Below are positions 43,037 through 51,498 of a DNA stretch of 59,813 bases, piece after piece; the first letter of the stretch is position 1; each line of letters begins with the position of its first letter. Origin of the DNA: Hyphomicrobiaceae bacterium (GTDB taxonomy: Bacteria > Pseudomonadota > Alphaproteobacteria > Rhizobiales > Hyphomicrobiaceae). Position numbers and translations under genes: made by a program. The notes under the pieces are model-generated. The model was not told the origin of the DNA, searched no databases, and was given only the letters and a program-made list of their open reading frames with translations. The stretch lies in assembly GCA_002919265.1 (NCBI GenBank), contig PKEY01000125.1:1-59813 (forward strand), read 5' to 3'.

Positions 43037-44698
43037 ATGACCCAGCCTGAACCTGCAATCGCCTCTTCAACCCCAGGCCTCGCGCGAGCGAATGACGCCA
43101 TCGCAGCCGCCGAGCGTGTTCTGCAGATTGCCAAGAACGCTGTCAAGAAAAGAGTTGCAGAGGCTGGCGGACTTGATGCTTGCCAGCACGCAGCCCACGC
43201 GCTCGCCTGGCTTGCGACGTACGTGGAGGCGATGCGGCAGCTCAGGACATGGGCCGCGCGTTTGAGCGGAACGGGCCAATTTGGCGAGCTGGAACAGCTG
43301 CTGTTCACGCACGGAATTGCCGAGTACGCGGCACAAATCGCAGGCGGCATCCCCATGAGCCAGGGGGAAACGGCACGGCTCAGAGACATGGGGGTTGCCG
43401 CCGCCGACGCCCACAAATTTGCGCTGGATACAGCCGATTTCGTCGATAAAGGAACGAGCGATGCCGTCAAGCGTCGACTTGCTCAACTGATTGCTGAGCT
43501 GCCCCCCGGCGAGCTTGCCGGCCGAACCGCTCTCGACGAAACGCAAGCGGCCATTCGCGAACAGATGCGCCGGTTCTGCGAGGCGGAGGTTATCCCTCAC
43601 GCGCACACGTGGCATCTGACCAACGCTTACATTCCACTAGAGACGATCGCAAAGCTCAGCGAGCTCGGCGTGTTCGGGATCTCGCTCCCCGAAGAGTACG
43701 GCGGGTTGGGTCTCGGCAAGGAGGCGATGTGCGTCGTCTCGGAGGAGCTGTCGCGTGGGTACATCGGCGTCGGATCTCTCGGTACCCGATCCGAAATCGC
43801 CGGTGAGCTGATCCTGGGCAGCGGAACAGAGGAGCAAAAGCAGAAATACCTGCCCAAAATTGCAAGCGGCGAAATTCTGCCGACTGCGGTTTTCACCGAA
43901 CCCGACACCGGCTCCGATCTCGCCTCGCTGAAGACGCGCGCCGTCCGCGAGGGAAATGTTTACAAGGTCACTGGCCAGAAAACCTGGATCACGCACCCGG
44001 TCCGCGCTGACCTGATGACGCTTCTCGTGCGCACAAACCCGAACGATCCGGGCTACAAAGGCTTGTCGATGTTGCTCGCCGAAAAGCCCCGCGGGACAGA
44101 CGAAAATCCCTTCCCGGCTCCGGGGATGAGCGGCGGCGAAATCGAGGTGCTCGGCTACCGCGGCATGAAGGAGTTCGAGATCTCCTTCGATAACTTCGAG
44201 GTACCCGTTTCAAATCTTCTCGGTGGCGTCGAAGGCCAAGGATTCAAGCAGCTGATGACGACGTTCGAGTCTGCCCGTATCCAGACAGCGGCTCGTGCCG
44301 TCGGCGTCGCCCAATCGGCACTTGACCTCGCCCTCGCCTATGCGCGCGAGCGCATACAGTTCGGGCGACCGATCTATGACTTCCCGCGCGTCTCGAACAA
44401 GATCGTCATGATGGCGACGGAAATCATGATCGCCCGCCAGCTGACCTATTACGCGGCACGCGAGAAGGATCAGGGCCGGCGCTGCGACCTCGAAGCCGGC
44501 ATGGCGAAGCTGCTCGCCGCGCGTGTTGCCTGGTCTGCCGCCGATAATGCCGTGCAAATTCACGGCGGAAACGGCTTCGCGCTGGAATATCCCGTGTCCC
44601 GAGTGCTTTGTGACGCGCGCATTCTCAACATCTTCGAAGGGGCTGCAGAAATTCAGGCGCAGGTGATCGTCCGGCGCCTTCTGGAAGGCGCGAATTAG
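43037..44698 (+). CDS. mcd: Methylsuccinyl-CoA dehydrogenase
   Basis: About 553 residues from ATG 43037 (a TTG six bases upstream is possible). Acyl-CoA dehydrogenase with an N-terminal helical extension of some 160 residues, the size that separates Mcd from ordinary enzymes of about 380. FAD and substrate motifs: ISLPEEYGGLGLGKEAM, PTAVFTEPDTGSDLASLKT, VTGQKTWITHPVRADL, AREKDQGRRCDLEAGMAK and QIHGGNGFALEYPVSR. Oxidises (2S)-methylsuccinyl-CoA to mesaconyl-CoA in the ethylmalonyl-CoA pathway. The nearby ccr gene makes this assignment strong. Confidence 0.92.
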   Translation: MTQPEPAIASSTPGLARANDAIAAAERVLQIAKNAVKKRVAEAGGLDACQHAAHALAWLATYVEAMRQLRTWAARLSGTGQFGELEQLLFTHGIAEYAAQIAGGIPMSQGETARLRDMGVAAADAHKFALDTADFVDKGTSDAVKRRLAQLIAELPPGELAGRTALDETQAAIREQMRRFCEAEVIPHAHTWHLTNAYIPLETIAKLSELGVFGISLPEEYGGLGLGKEAMCVVSEELSRGYIGVGSLGTRSEIAGELILGSGTEEQKQKYLPKIASGEILPTAVFTEPDTGSDLASLKTRAVREGNVYKVTGQKTWITHPVRADLMTLLVRTNPNDPGYKGLSMLLAEKPRGTDENPFPAPGMSGGEIEVLGYRGMKEFEISFDNFEVPVSNLLGGVEGQGFKQLMTTFESARIQTAARAVGVAQSALDLALAYARERIQFGRPIYDFPRVSNKIVMMATEIMIARQLTYYAAREKDQGRRCDLEAGMAKLLAARVAWSAADNAVQIHGGNGFALEYPVSRVLCDARILNIFEGAAEIQAQVIVRRLLEGAN

Positions 44699-44811
44699 CC
44701 ATCAGGACTGCCGAAGCTGTTGCGGTGGTTGCCGGCACGACCACCGTTGACCGTGCCTCCCGCTCCATGTTCCATGGCATCGAGATTTCAAACGTGAATG
44801 AGTGACTGCAC

Positions 44812-46008
44812 ATGTCCACCACATCTTCCGATCCCGTTGTGATTGTTTCGGGTGCGCGCACGCCCATTGGCAGCTTCCAGGGCGTGTTTGCCTCCGTTCC
44901 GGCGCCGGAGCTCGGGTCCGTTGCGATCAGGGCCGCCGTTGAGCGCGCCGGCATCCAGCCGGACGAGGTCAGCGAGGTGCTGATGGGCTGCGTGCTTCCA
45001 GCCGGCATGGGGCAAGCCCCGGCGCGCCAGGCTTCGCGTGGCGCAGGGCTGCCAGACCACGTGCCCTGCACCACCGTCAACAAGATGTGCGGCTCGGGCA
45101 TGAAGACGGTTATGATGGCCTACGAGGCCCTGCATGCCCGGCCCAACGACGTCATCGTCGCCGGCGGCATGGAGAGCATGACGAATGCCCCGTTCATCCT
45201 GCCGAAAATGCGTACCGGCCAGCGGCTCGGCCACACCCAGGTTTACGACCACATGTTCCTCGACGGCCTCGAGGATGCCTACGACAAGGGCCGGCTGATG
45301 GGCACGTTCGCTGAGGACACGGCGCAGGCTTATCAGTTCACGCGCGAGGCGCAGGACGCGTTCGCAGTCGAAAGCCTCAAGAGAGCGCGGACGGCCAACG
45401 AGGATGGCACGTTTGCGAAAGAGATCGTGCCGGTGACCGTCAAGGGCCGTAAGGGCACAACCGAAGTGACCCAGGACGAGCAGCCGTTTACAGCGGATCC
45501 CGCGAAGATCCCGCACCTCAAGCCCGCTTTCCGCGACGGCGGAACGGTTACCCCCGCCAACTCTAGCTCGATCTCCGATGGCGCGGCTGCGGTCGTCCTG
45601 ATGCGTGAGAGCGAGGCGCGGCGGCGCAAGCTGCAGCCGTTGGCCCGCATCCTGGCGACAGCCACGCATGCGCAGGCACCGGCCTGGTTCACGACGGCGC
45701 CGATCGGTGCAATCAGCAAGGTGCTGGAGGCTGTGGGCTGGCGCGCTCAGGACGTGGGGCTTTACGAGATCAATGAAGCTTTCGCTGTCGTCACCATGGC
45801 GGCCATGCGCGACCTCGACCTTCCGCACGACAAAGTGAACGTGCACGGAGGGGCGTGCGCGCTCGGCCATCCGGTGGGCGCGTCGGGCACCCGCATTATC
45901 GTGACGCTGCTCAACGCAATGGAGAAATACAATCAGACCAAAGGCGTCGCGTCGCTCTGTATCGGTGGCGGCGAGGCGACTGCCGTAGCGATCGAGCGCG
46001 TGGTCTAA
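44812..46008 (+). CDS. Acetyl-CoA C-acyltransferase (thiolase)
   Basis: 398 residues, biosynthetic-type thiolase. Active-site residues: C93 in NKMCGSGMK, H in GGACALGHPVG, and the second cysteine in LCIGGGEATA. It condenses two acetyl-CoA to acetoacetyl-CoA, the entry to both the ethylmalonyl-CoA pathway and polyhydroxybutyrate. Context (ccr, mcd) fits the first. It lies 113 bases after mcd; that gap holds a stem CGGTGGT/ACCACCG (44723-44746) without a T-run. Could be called phaA-like, but no phaB or phaC is nearby. Confidence 0.92.
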   Translation: MSTTSSDPVVIVSGARTPIGSFQGVFASVPAPELGSVAIRAAVERAGIQPDEVSEVLMGCVLPAGMGQAPARQASRGAGLPDHVPCTTVNKMCGSGMKTVMMAYEALHARPNDVIVAGGMESMTNAPFILPKMRTGQRLGHTQVYDHMFLDGLEDAYDKGRLMGTFAEDTAQAYQFTREAQDAFAVESLKRARTANEDGTFAKEIVPVTVKGRKGTTEVTQDEQPFTADPAKIPHLKPAFRDGGTVTPANSSSISDGAAAVVLMRESEARRRKLQPLARILATATHAQAPAWFTTAPIGAISKVLEAVGWRAQDVGLYEINEAFAVVTMAAMRDLDLPHDKVNVHGGACALGHPVGASGTRIIVTLLNAMEKYNQTKGVASLCIGGGEATAVAIERVV

Positions 46009-46054
46009 ATCACTGCTACGCACCCCTTAATAATCTCTCGAGCAGCAGACGCAG

Positions 46055-46864
46055 ATGCACGTCCTGTGGCGGGTTCTGTTCTTCCTCGTGCAGCCGTCGC
46101 ATCTGGCTCTGCTGCTCATCGGCTTGGGGCTTCTCATTCTCTTTCTCCACCCAACTCGCGCACGATTGGGCAAGCTGCTTGCAGCGACGGGTTTTGTGGC
46201 GCTGGTGGTGCTCGGCTTTTCGCCGATCGGATACGCCTTGCTCCTGCCTCTGGAAGAGCGATTTCCTCGGCGGGAGCTGCCGACAGGGCAAATTAGAGGA
46301 ATCATTTTCCTCGGTGGTTTCGAGGATCCCAGCGTGAGCCACGCGCGCTCGGCGCTAATCCTCAACGAATCCGCGGAGCGATTGACCGAGGCCGTGCTCA
46401 TTGCGCGAGCCTTTCCTGACGCGAAGATCGTCTTCACGGGCGGCGCGTCGGAAATCTTCATGCGGAGCCCAAGTGGTGCCTCTGCTGTTGGTGGATTTCT
46501 CGAAGCGGCGGGAATTCCGGCCGAGCGGATCGTTCTCGAAGACCGGTCCCGCAACACGTACGAAAATGCCATCGAGACCCGCAAGCTGGTCGACCCGAAA
46601 CCCGGGGAACACTGGCTTCTCGTCACGTCTGCGTGGCACATGCCGCGCGCTGTAGGAACGTTTCGTCATGCCGGGTTCGACGTAATCCCGTGGCCTACGG
46701 ATTACCGAACCCGCGGTACACAGGACTTTCTTTTGCTTTCCGACAAGCTGACCGAGGGACTTCGGCGCACCGATACGGCCGTGCGCGAGTGGATTGGATT
46801 GATCGCTTATTGGCTCCTCGGTCGGTCCGAGGCGCTATTTCCAGCCCCTTCCCCGACGGCCTGA
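46055..46864 (+). CDS. YdcF/SanA family membrane protein (DUF218)
   Basis: 269 residues. Two N-terminal transmembrane helices (residues 5-30 and 38-62), then a periplasmic DUF218 domain: GIIFLGGFEDP, SAERLTEAVLIARAFPDAKI, VFTGGASE, RIVLEDRSRNTYENA and VTSAWHMPRAV. E. coli ElyC, of this type, affects cell-envelope biogenesis. It follows the thiolase by 46 bases and precedes the DUF4337 gene. Confidence 0.88.
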   Translation: MHVLWRVLFFLVQPSHLALLLIGLGLLILFLHPTRARLGKLLAATGFVALVVLGFSPIGYALLLPLEERFPRRELPTGQIRGIIFLGGFEDPSVSHARSALILNESAERLTEAVLIARAFPDAKIVFTGGASEIFMRSPSGASAVGGFLEAAGIPAERIVLEDRSRNTYENAIETRKLVDPKPGEHWLLVTSAWHMPRAVGTFRHAGFDVIPWPTDYRTRGTQDFLLLSDKLTEGLRRTDTAVREWIGLIAYWLLGRSEALFPAPSPTA

Positions 46865-46904
46865 ATCGAACAGAATTTTTGCTAATGGCTGGTTCGGGGG
46901 GAAA

Positions 46905-47510
46905 ATGCCTACGCCAATTGCGGAAAAGAGTGCCCAGCGCGATCGCTGGATCGCGGTTTATATCGGCGCATTGTCGGTCGTCCTCGCCATATGCGCGCTC
47001 GGCGGAGAAAATGCTGCCAAAGAAGCGAGCAGTAAAAATATCGAAGCCGCGAACACATGGGCCTGGTTTCAGGCCAAGAACATGCGTCGTGACGCGCTCC
47101 GACTGCAAACCGCAGAGCTGGAGCTGTTTCTCGCCACTCAGCTCAATCTCGATGAGGCGACGCGGAAAGCGTTCACGGATCGCATCTCAGCCTATCGCCA
47201 GCAGGAAGCGCTGTTGACCACCGAACCGGAAACCGGCGAGGGCCTCAACGAGCTTTTCGCGAAGGCAAAGGCGCTGGAAGCCGAGCGGGATCTCGCGCGC
47301 AAGCAGGACCCATTCTTCGACAACGGGCAAGCCCTTCTGCAAATTGCCATTGTGCTCGCATCCGTCGCCATTGTTTCAGGCGGAAGCCTCGCACTGACGA
47401 TAAGCGCAATATTGGGACTGGCGGGGACGGCTTCGACCCTGCACGGCTTCTGGCTGGGCGCTTCAGACGGCCTCGACTCGTTGAAAGCGCTATTTCCACT
47501 TTTCTTCTGA
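46905..47510 (+). CDS. DUF4337 family membrane protein
   Basis: 201 residues. One helix at residues 15-33 (VYIGALSVVLAICALGG), a long charged coiled-coil-like middle (residues 40-140) with ANTWAWFQAKNMRRDAL, and a pair of C-terminal helices (ALLQIAIVLASVAIVSGG and a glycine-rich last segment). Matches DUF4337 in layout. Function unknown. Ends 23 bases from convergent chrA; the short inverted repeat at the junction (CTTCT/AGAAG) is weak. Confidence 0.85.
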   Translation: MPTPIAEKSAQRDRWIAVYIGALSVVLAICALGGENAAKEASSKNIEAANTWAWFQAKNMRRDALRLQTAELELFLATQLNLDEATRKAFTDRISAYRQQEALLTTEPETGEGLNELFAKAKALEAERDLARKQDPFFDNGQALLQIAIVLASVAIVSGGSLALTISAILGLAGTASTLHGFWLGASDGLDSLKALFPLFF

Positions 47511-47533
47511 TAGCGGAGAAGTGCGCGCTCGGC

Positions 47534-48745
47534 TCAGGAAAACAGTGCCACCCCCCCGGCTGCAACGGCACTAAGGATTACCACGAGCCAGGGCGGCGCG
47601 TTCCACATGTAGAGCGCAAGGAAGGCTGCTACACCGATGGAAAAATCGGCTGCGCTATTGATACCCGACGTCCAGACAGGATCGTAGAGCGCCGCGAGCA
47701 GCAATCCCACAACCGCTGCGTTAATGCCGCGCAGCGCTGATTGCGCCCATGACGTGCGACGCAGCTCCTCCCAGAACGGCAGCGTTCCGATCACGAGCAA
47801 AAACGACGGCAGGAAGATTGCCATCAGGCAAAACGCTGCCGTTCCCCAGCCGCCAATGACGGCTCCGAGATAAGCGGCAAACGTGAAGAGCGGTCCCGGC
47901 ACAGCCTGCGCAGCGCCGTATCCGGCAAGATACTCATCAGTTGTCACCCACCCCGGCGGCACGACCTCCGCCTGGAGAAGAGGCAGTACGACGTGGCCAC
48001 CGCCAAAAACCAACGATCCTGACCGATAGAAGGAATCGAAAAGCAAGACTGCATTACTACTCGTGCCTTTCGCGATGATCGGCAGGCCGATGAGTAGCGC
48101 AAAGAAAATGACCAATGCGGCAATGCCCGCAGCACGCCCTACCGGCAACGGAATGTAGATGTGGTCGCCGACGGGGGCTCGACCGCGCAGCAGAGTAAGT
48201 CCGACGAGCCCACCGAAAATTATGGCCCCGATCTGTCCCCAAACGTTTGGCGCGGCCAGAGCGATTATCGCTGCGGCGACCGCCAACGTCGCCCTTTCCC
48301 TGTCTGGCGTAAGGGAGCGCGCCATCCCGAGCACAGCCTGCGCCACGACCGCGACGGCCGCGATTTTAAGGCCTTGCAACCAACCAATGCCGGCCGCATC
48401 ACCAATCGCCGTCACGCCGTAGGCGAACAATACAAGCGCGATGGCCGACGGCAGCGTGAATGCTGTCCAGGCGGCAAGCGCACCCAGATAGCCAGCGCGG
48501 TAAAGCCCGGTGGCGATCCCTACCTGGCTGCTCGCCGGTCCGGGCAGGAATTGGCAGAGCGCGACAAGATCGGCATAAGTCCGCTCATCCAGCCATTTTC
48601 GGCGCGCGACGAACTCCTCCCGGAAATATCCCAGATGGGCTACCGGTCCGCCGAACGAGGTGAGCCCCAAGCGCAAAAAAACGAGGAACACCTCAAAAAT
48701 GCTCGAGCGGTGGGAAGGTACTTCAGGTCGGCGTGTCGTATTCAT
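47534..48745 (-). CDS. chrA: Chromate transporter ChrA (two-domain form)
   Basis: 403 residues with two homologous CHR domains: the first starts FLRLGLTSFGGPVAHLGYFREEFV and has the PGPASSQVGIATG motif; the second has GSLVFGGGHVVLPLLQAEVV and AVPGPLFTFAAYLGAV. Such long ChrA proteins export chromate, but many homologues have no known chromate role. No chrB regulator is in the window. Confidence 0.92.
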   Translation of the reverse strand: MNTTRRPEVPSHRSSIFEVFLVFLRLGLTSFGGPVAHLGYFREEFVARRKWLDERTYADLVALCQFLPGPASSQVGIATGLYRAGYLGALAAWTAFTLPSAIALVLFAYGVTAIGDAAGIGWLQGLKIAAVAVVAQAVLGMARSLTPDRERATLAVAAAIIALAAPNVWGQIGAIIFGGLVGLTLLRGRAPVGDHIYIPLPVGRAAGIAALVIFFALLIGLPIIAKGTSSNAVLLFDSFYRSGSLVFGGGHVVLPLLQAEVVPPGWVTTDEYLAGYGAAQAVPGPLFTFAAYLGAVIGGWGTAAFCLMAIFLPSFLLVIGTLPFWEELRRTSWAQSALRGINAAVVGLLLAALYDPVWTSGINSAADFSIGVAAFLALYMWNAPPWLVVILSAVAAGGVALFS

Positions 48746-48821
48746 TCAGGCCCAAATGAGTGTGAGCGGCCTAGCCCGCTGCCTCCCTTACCCGAGCATC
48801 ATCCGGTGATCGCCGAAAGGC

Positions 48822-49160
48822 TCAACGCTCGTTACCTTGATGGACAGCCTTAGCAACGTATTTCGCGACCGCGGCGATTTCGGCTTCGCTCAGCACTTCA
48901 TCGAATGGTGGCATGTTGCCGACGCCATTCTTTACCGCGTTGATCACCTTTTCCTCATCGGGCTTCAGCTCGTCGAGGTTGGGCCCGATCCTGCCGGTTG
49001 CTTCGGCTGCTTTCAGCGTATGGCAAAGGGCACAAGACGGCTCGGCCTTTTCGAGAAATACCTGTTTTCCCAACTCCAGGTCTTCCCCGCGAGCGGACCC
49101 GCAAAGTAACCCGGAGCTGAACAACAACAGCAGCGCGCCGACGCGAATGACTTGCGACAT
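48822..49160 (-). CDS. sorB: Sulfite dehydrogenase cytochrome c subunit SorB
   Basis: 112 residues, signal peptide to about residue 25, then a class I cytochrome c domain: heme motif C43-A-L-C46-H47, axial methionine M83 in GVGNMPPFDEVLSE. It accepts the two electrons of sulfite oxidation from SorA and passes them to the respiratory chain. It follows sorA on the same strand across a 72-base gap that contains a strong terminator-like hairpin. The order SorA-SorB and the sequence fit the Starkeya-type heterodimer. Confidence 0.9.
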   Translation of the reverse strand: MSQVIRVGALLLLFSSGLLCGSARGEDLELGKQVFLEKAEPSCALCHTLKAAEATGRIGPNLDELKPDEEKVINAVKNGVGNMPPFDEVLSEAEIAAVAKYVAKAVHQGNER

Positions 49161-49184
49161 TTTCCAATCATTTTATGCAGGCTG

Positions 49185-49223
49185 AAGAAAAGGGCGAATT
49201 CTGCTCCCTCGCAGAATTCGCCC
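49185..49223 (-). terminator. Strong intrinsic terminator/attenuator between sorA and sorB
   Basis: On the minus strand a 13-base perfect stem, 49223-49211 with 49204-49192 (arms GGGCGAATTCTGC and GCAGAATTCGCCC, 6-base loop), is followed by TTTTCTT. It begins nine bases after the sorA stop and lies before sorB, so most transcripts should end here and only part read through. Confidence 0.75.
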
Positions 49224-49232
49224 GCCCTGTCG

Positions 49233-50426
49233 TCAGACCACAGTCACTGCGACCGCGTGTGCACGCCAGCCGTTATGGCCATAGCCACGCTCGTTCTCCT
49301 CGAACTCCTCAGGCTGCGTATTGCCGGCCACGTCTGTCGCGCGGCTCGCGATAATGTGCGTGCCCGGCTTGAGATCGGCTGCCAGCACGAAGGTCCGCCA
49401 TGCATATTTGCCGAGATCCGGTCCCACAAACCGCGCCTCCTGCCAGGTCTGACCACCGTCCGTGGTCACCGCGACGCTCTTGACGGATTTGTTTCCTCCA
49501 AAAGCAACGCCGTAAATGAGAACAGGCCCCTGATCTGTCTCCTTCAGTGGATGCGTGATCCACGATTTGACTGACATCTCCCACATGGACGGCTGATCCG
49601 GCGCACCTTTCTGGCCCGGCGGCCTTACGCGATAGCCGGTCCGCTGAATCGTCGCATCGCTTTCCTTCTCGGTGAACGCCAATTTCTTGATGTATTTGAC
49701 GTTGTTCACGCCATAATAGCCCGGCAACACGAGCCGCAATGGGCCTCCGTGGGCGAGTGAAATCGGTTTGCCGTTAATCTCCCAAGCGAGAAGCGCGTCC
49801 TCGAGAGCCGCAATCGGCACCGAGCGCTCCACCATGATCGTCTTGGGATCGATGTTCGCTGGCAGCTGTTCGCCTCCTGTACCGGTGATAAAGTTGCGTC
49901 CGTCGGCAAGGCCGCCCATGGCTTTGACGACCTCGCGAACCGGAACACCACTCCAAATCACGTTTCCGGCGGCGCCAACCGTCCAGGGCGTGCCGCTGGC
50001 CTTGTGCTTATGGAACCCGCGGCCGTTGCCCGAGCACTGCAGCACCATCGCCACGCTTTCGAGGCCAAGCTTTTTCAGATCCGCCAAGGTTTTCTTGCCG
50101 GGATTGCGCACGCCTTCGATTTCGATCTCCCAGGCATCACGATTGGCGACGATGGATTCGTCAGGCGCAGGCACATTGTTGCGGACATAAAGCATGTCCT
50201 CTGGCGTGATGCCGCTGGTGCCGAAAAATTCGCGCTTCGTCTCCAACGTTTCGCTTGAATGCACGATCATGGCATCAGGATTCTTCCACGCCGCGTATTG
50301 CGGCAGCGGCTTGGCCTCCTGAGCCGATGCTGATGAAATTCGCAATTGATCGGACAGTGCCGTGGCCATCCCGGCAGAGCCCGCCGCTATAAGGAAGTGT
50401 CTTCGCGGAAGCTGAAACTGTTTCAT
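49233..50426 (-). CDS. sorA: Sulfite dehydrogenase molybdopterin subunit SorA
   Basis: 397 residues, exported by the Tat route (PRRHFLIAAGSAG). Sulfite oxidase fold: molybdenum-ligand C131 in VLQCSGNGRGFHK, WSGVPVREVVKAMGG, the substrate-site region LAHGGPLRLVLPGYYGVNNV and YIKKLAFTEKES, then a C-terminal dimerisation domain with VAFGGNKSVKSVAVTTDGG. It oxidises sulfite to sulfate in the periplasm, giving electrons to SorB. This is a direct sulfite:cytochrome c oxidoreductase. The window has no other sulfur oxidation genes, so it probably detoxifies sulfite from sulfonate or amino acid breakdown. The 214 bases before the start contain no gene. Confidence 0.93.
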   Translation of the reverse strand: MKQFQLPRRHFLIAAGSAGMATALSDQLRISSASAQEAKPLPQYAAWKNPDAMIVHSSETLETKREFFGTSGITPEDMLYVRNNVPAPDESIVANRDAWEIEIEGVRNPGKKTLADLKKLGLESVAMVLQCSGNGRGFHKHKASGTPWTVGAAGNVIWSGVPVREVVKAMGGLADGRNFITGTGGEQLPANIDPKTIMVERSVPIAALEDALLAWEINGKPISLAHGGPLRLVLPGYYGVNNVKYIKKLAFTEKESDATIQRTGYRVRPPGQKGAPDQPSMWEMSVKSWITHPLKETDQGPVLIYGVAFGGNKSVKSVAVTTDGGQTWQEARFVGPDLGKYAWRTFVLAADLKPGTHIIASRATDVAGNTQPEEFEENERGYGHNGWRAHAVAVTVV

Positions 50427-50640
50427 GTTTTTCCTCTCCTTGGTCGCTCCCCAACTGGCCGCTGGTCATTGCGGCGATGGTCCTGTTTTGTTCTAATTTC
50501 AACTGGGCGGCGTTATGAGCCCAGCCCCAACGGGCAGTATCGGAAACCCTGGTCTAACTGGCAAGGCATATAGGCGGCATTAGCCGACGCGGGATGTCGG
50601 CGGCATTTCATGCCGTGCGCTCGCCAATAACTGAAACGAA

Positions 50641-51483
50641 TTAGCTCACCGGCGTGAGCCGAGTGAGCATGGCAGGCCCCATCTCCGCGATATAGATGCA
50701 ACCATCTGAGGCCAAGGCGCAGCCGTGCCCGACGGTACCGAACGTCCGACAGCGCCCAATAAGCTCGCCCTCGGCTGAGTAGAGCGACAGACGCGGCGTG
50801 TGATCCGTAACGAGAAAACCGCCTTCGGGCGTCGGCTCGACGGCCATCGGCTTGTATAAGCCGCCGATTTGGCCGAGCCATTTGCCGTCCCGGTCTAGGA
50901 TCTGCACGCGATTGTTTTCGCGATCACCGACGAGAAGACGTCCCGCGCGGTCTATGGCGATTGCATGGGGGGTCGAGAATTCCAACGGCCCCGCACCGGG
51001 CTTTCCCCACGTTGCCAGCAATCGTCCATCGGCAGAGAAACGATGGATGCACGAATTCCCGTAACCGTCGGCGACGTAAATCTCGCCGTCCGGCGCCTCC
51101 ACGGCATCGGCAGGGTGGTTGAACGGCTCACCGAAACGCGGCTCGTCGCGCGCGCCAAGAACGCGCTCGCAGCGCCCGTCATTGCTGAACACGAAAATCC
51201 GATGGCCGTCGAAATCGGTAATGTAAACGCGGCCCGTCGCGGAAGCCCGGATGTAGTGCCCGGCCACGATGTCGGGCACCGACCACTGATCGACAAGCGA
51301 ACCATCCGGATCGAAAACGAGGACGGCCGGATCGTTGCGCAGCAGGACAGCGACCCGACCGGATGACATTACGGCGACGTCCGTTATCCCGTCATAAGAG
51401 AGCTGCGCCGGCAGGTTTCCCCAAGGCCGTTCAACCTTGTAGCGCCGCTCCCCAAGGCCGACGAACTGATCGCGCATGGCCAT
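50641..51483 (-). CDS. NHL-repeat six-bladed beta-propeller protein
   Basis: 280 residues without a clear signal peptide. Repeated NHL blades of about 45 residues: VYITDFDGHRIFVFSNDGR, EIYVADGYGNSCIHRFSADG, RLLVGDRENNRVQILDRDGK. Related to peptidyl-alpha-hydroxyglycine lyase and SMP-30-like propellers, so an enzyme (lyase or lactonase) is possible as well as a scaffold. It follows the amidase by 15 bases and ends the six-gene TRAP operon. A small palindrome (CGGCAT TTC ATGCCG, 50601-50615) lies after its stop. Confidence 0.82.
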   Translation of the reverse strand: MAMRDQFVGLGERRYKVERPWGNLPAQLSYDGITDVAVMSSGRVAVLLRNDPAVLVFDPDGSLVDQWSVPDIVAGHYIRASATGRVYITDFDGHRIFVFSNDGRCERVLGARDEPRFGEPFNHPADAVEAPDGEIYVADGYGNSCIHRFSADGRLLATWGKPGAGPLEFSTPHAIAIDRAGRLLVGDRENNRVQILDRDGKWLGQIGGLYKPMAVEPTPEGGFLVTDHTPRLSLYSAEGELIGRCRTFGTVGHGCALASDGCIYIAEMGPAMLTRLTPVS

Positions 51484-51498
51484 GTCAAATACTCGCTG

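Noticed and set aside
44788..46023. Open frame of 411 codons on the minus strand
   Set aside because: Fully antisense to the thiolase gene, whose active-site motifs are intact; histidine- and arginine-rich composition is that of a GC-rich shadow frame.
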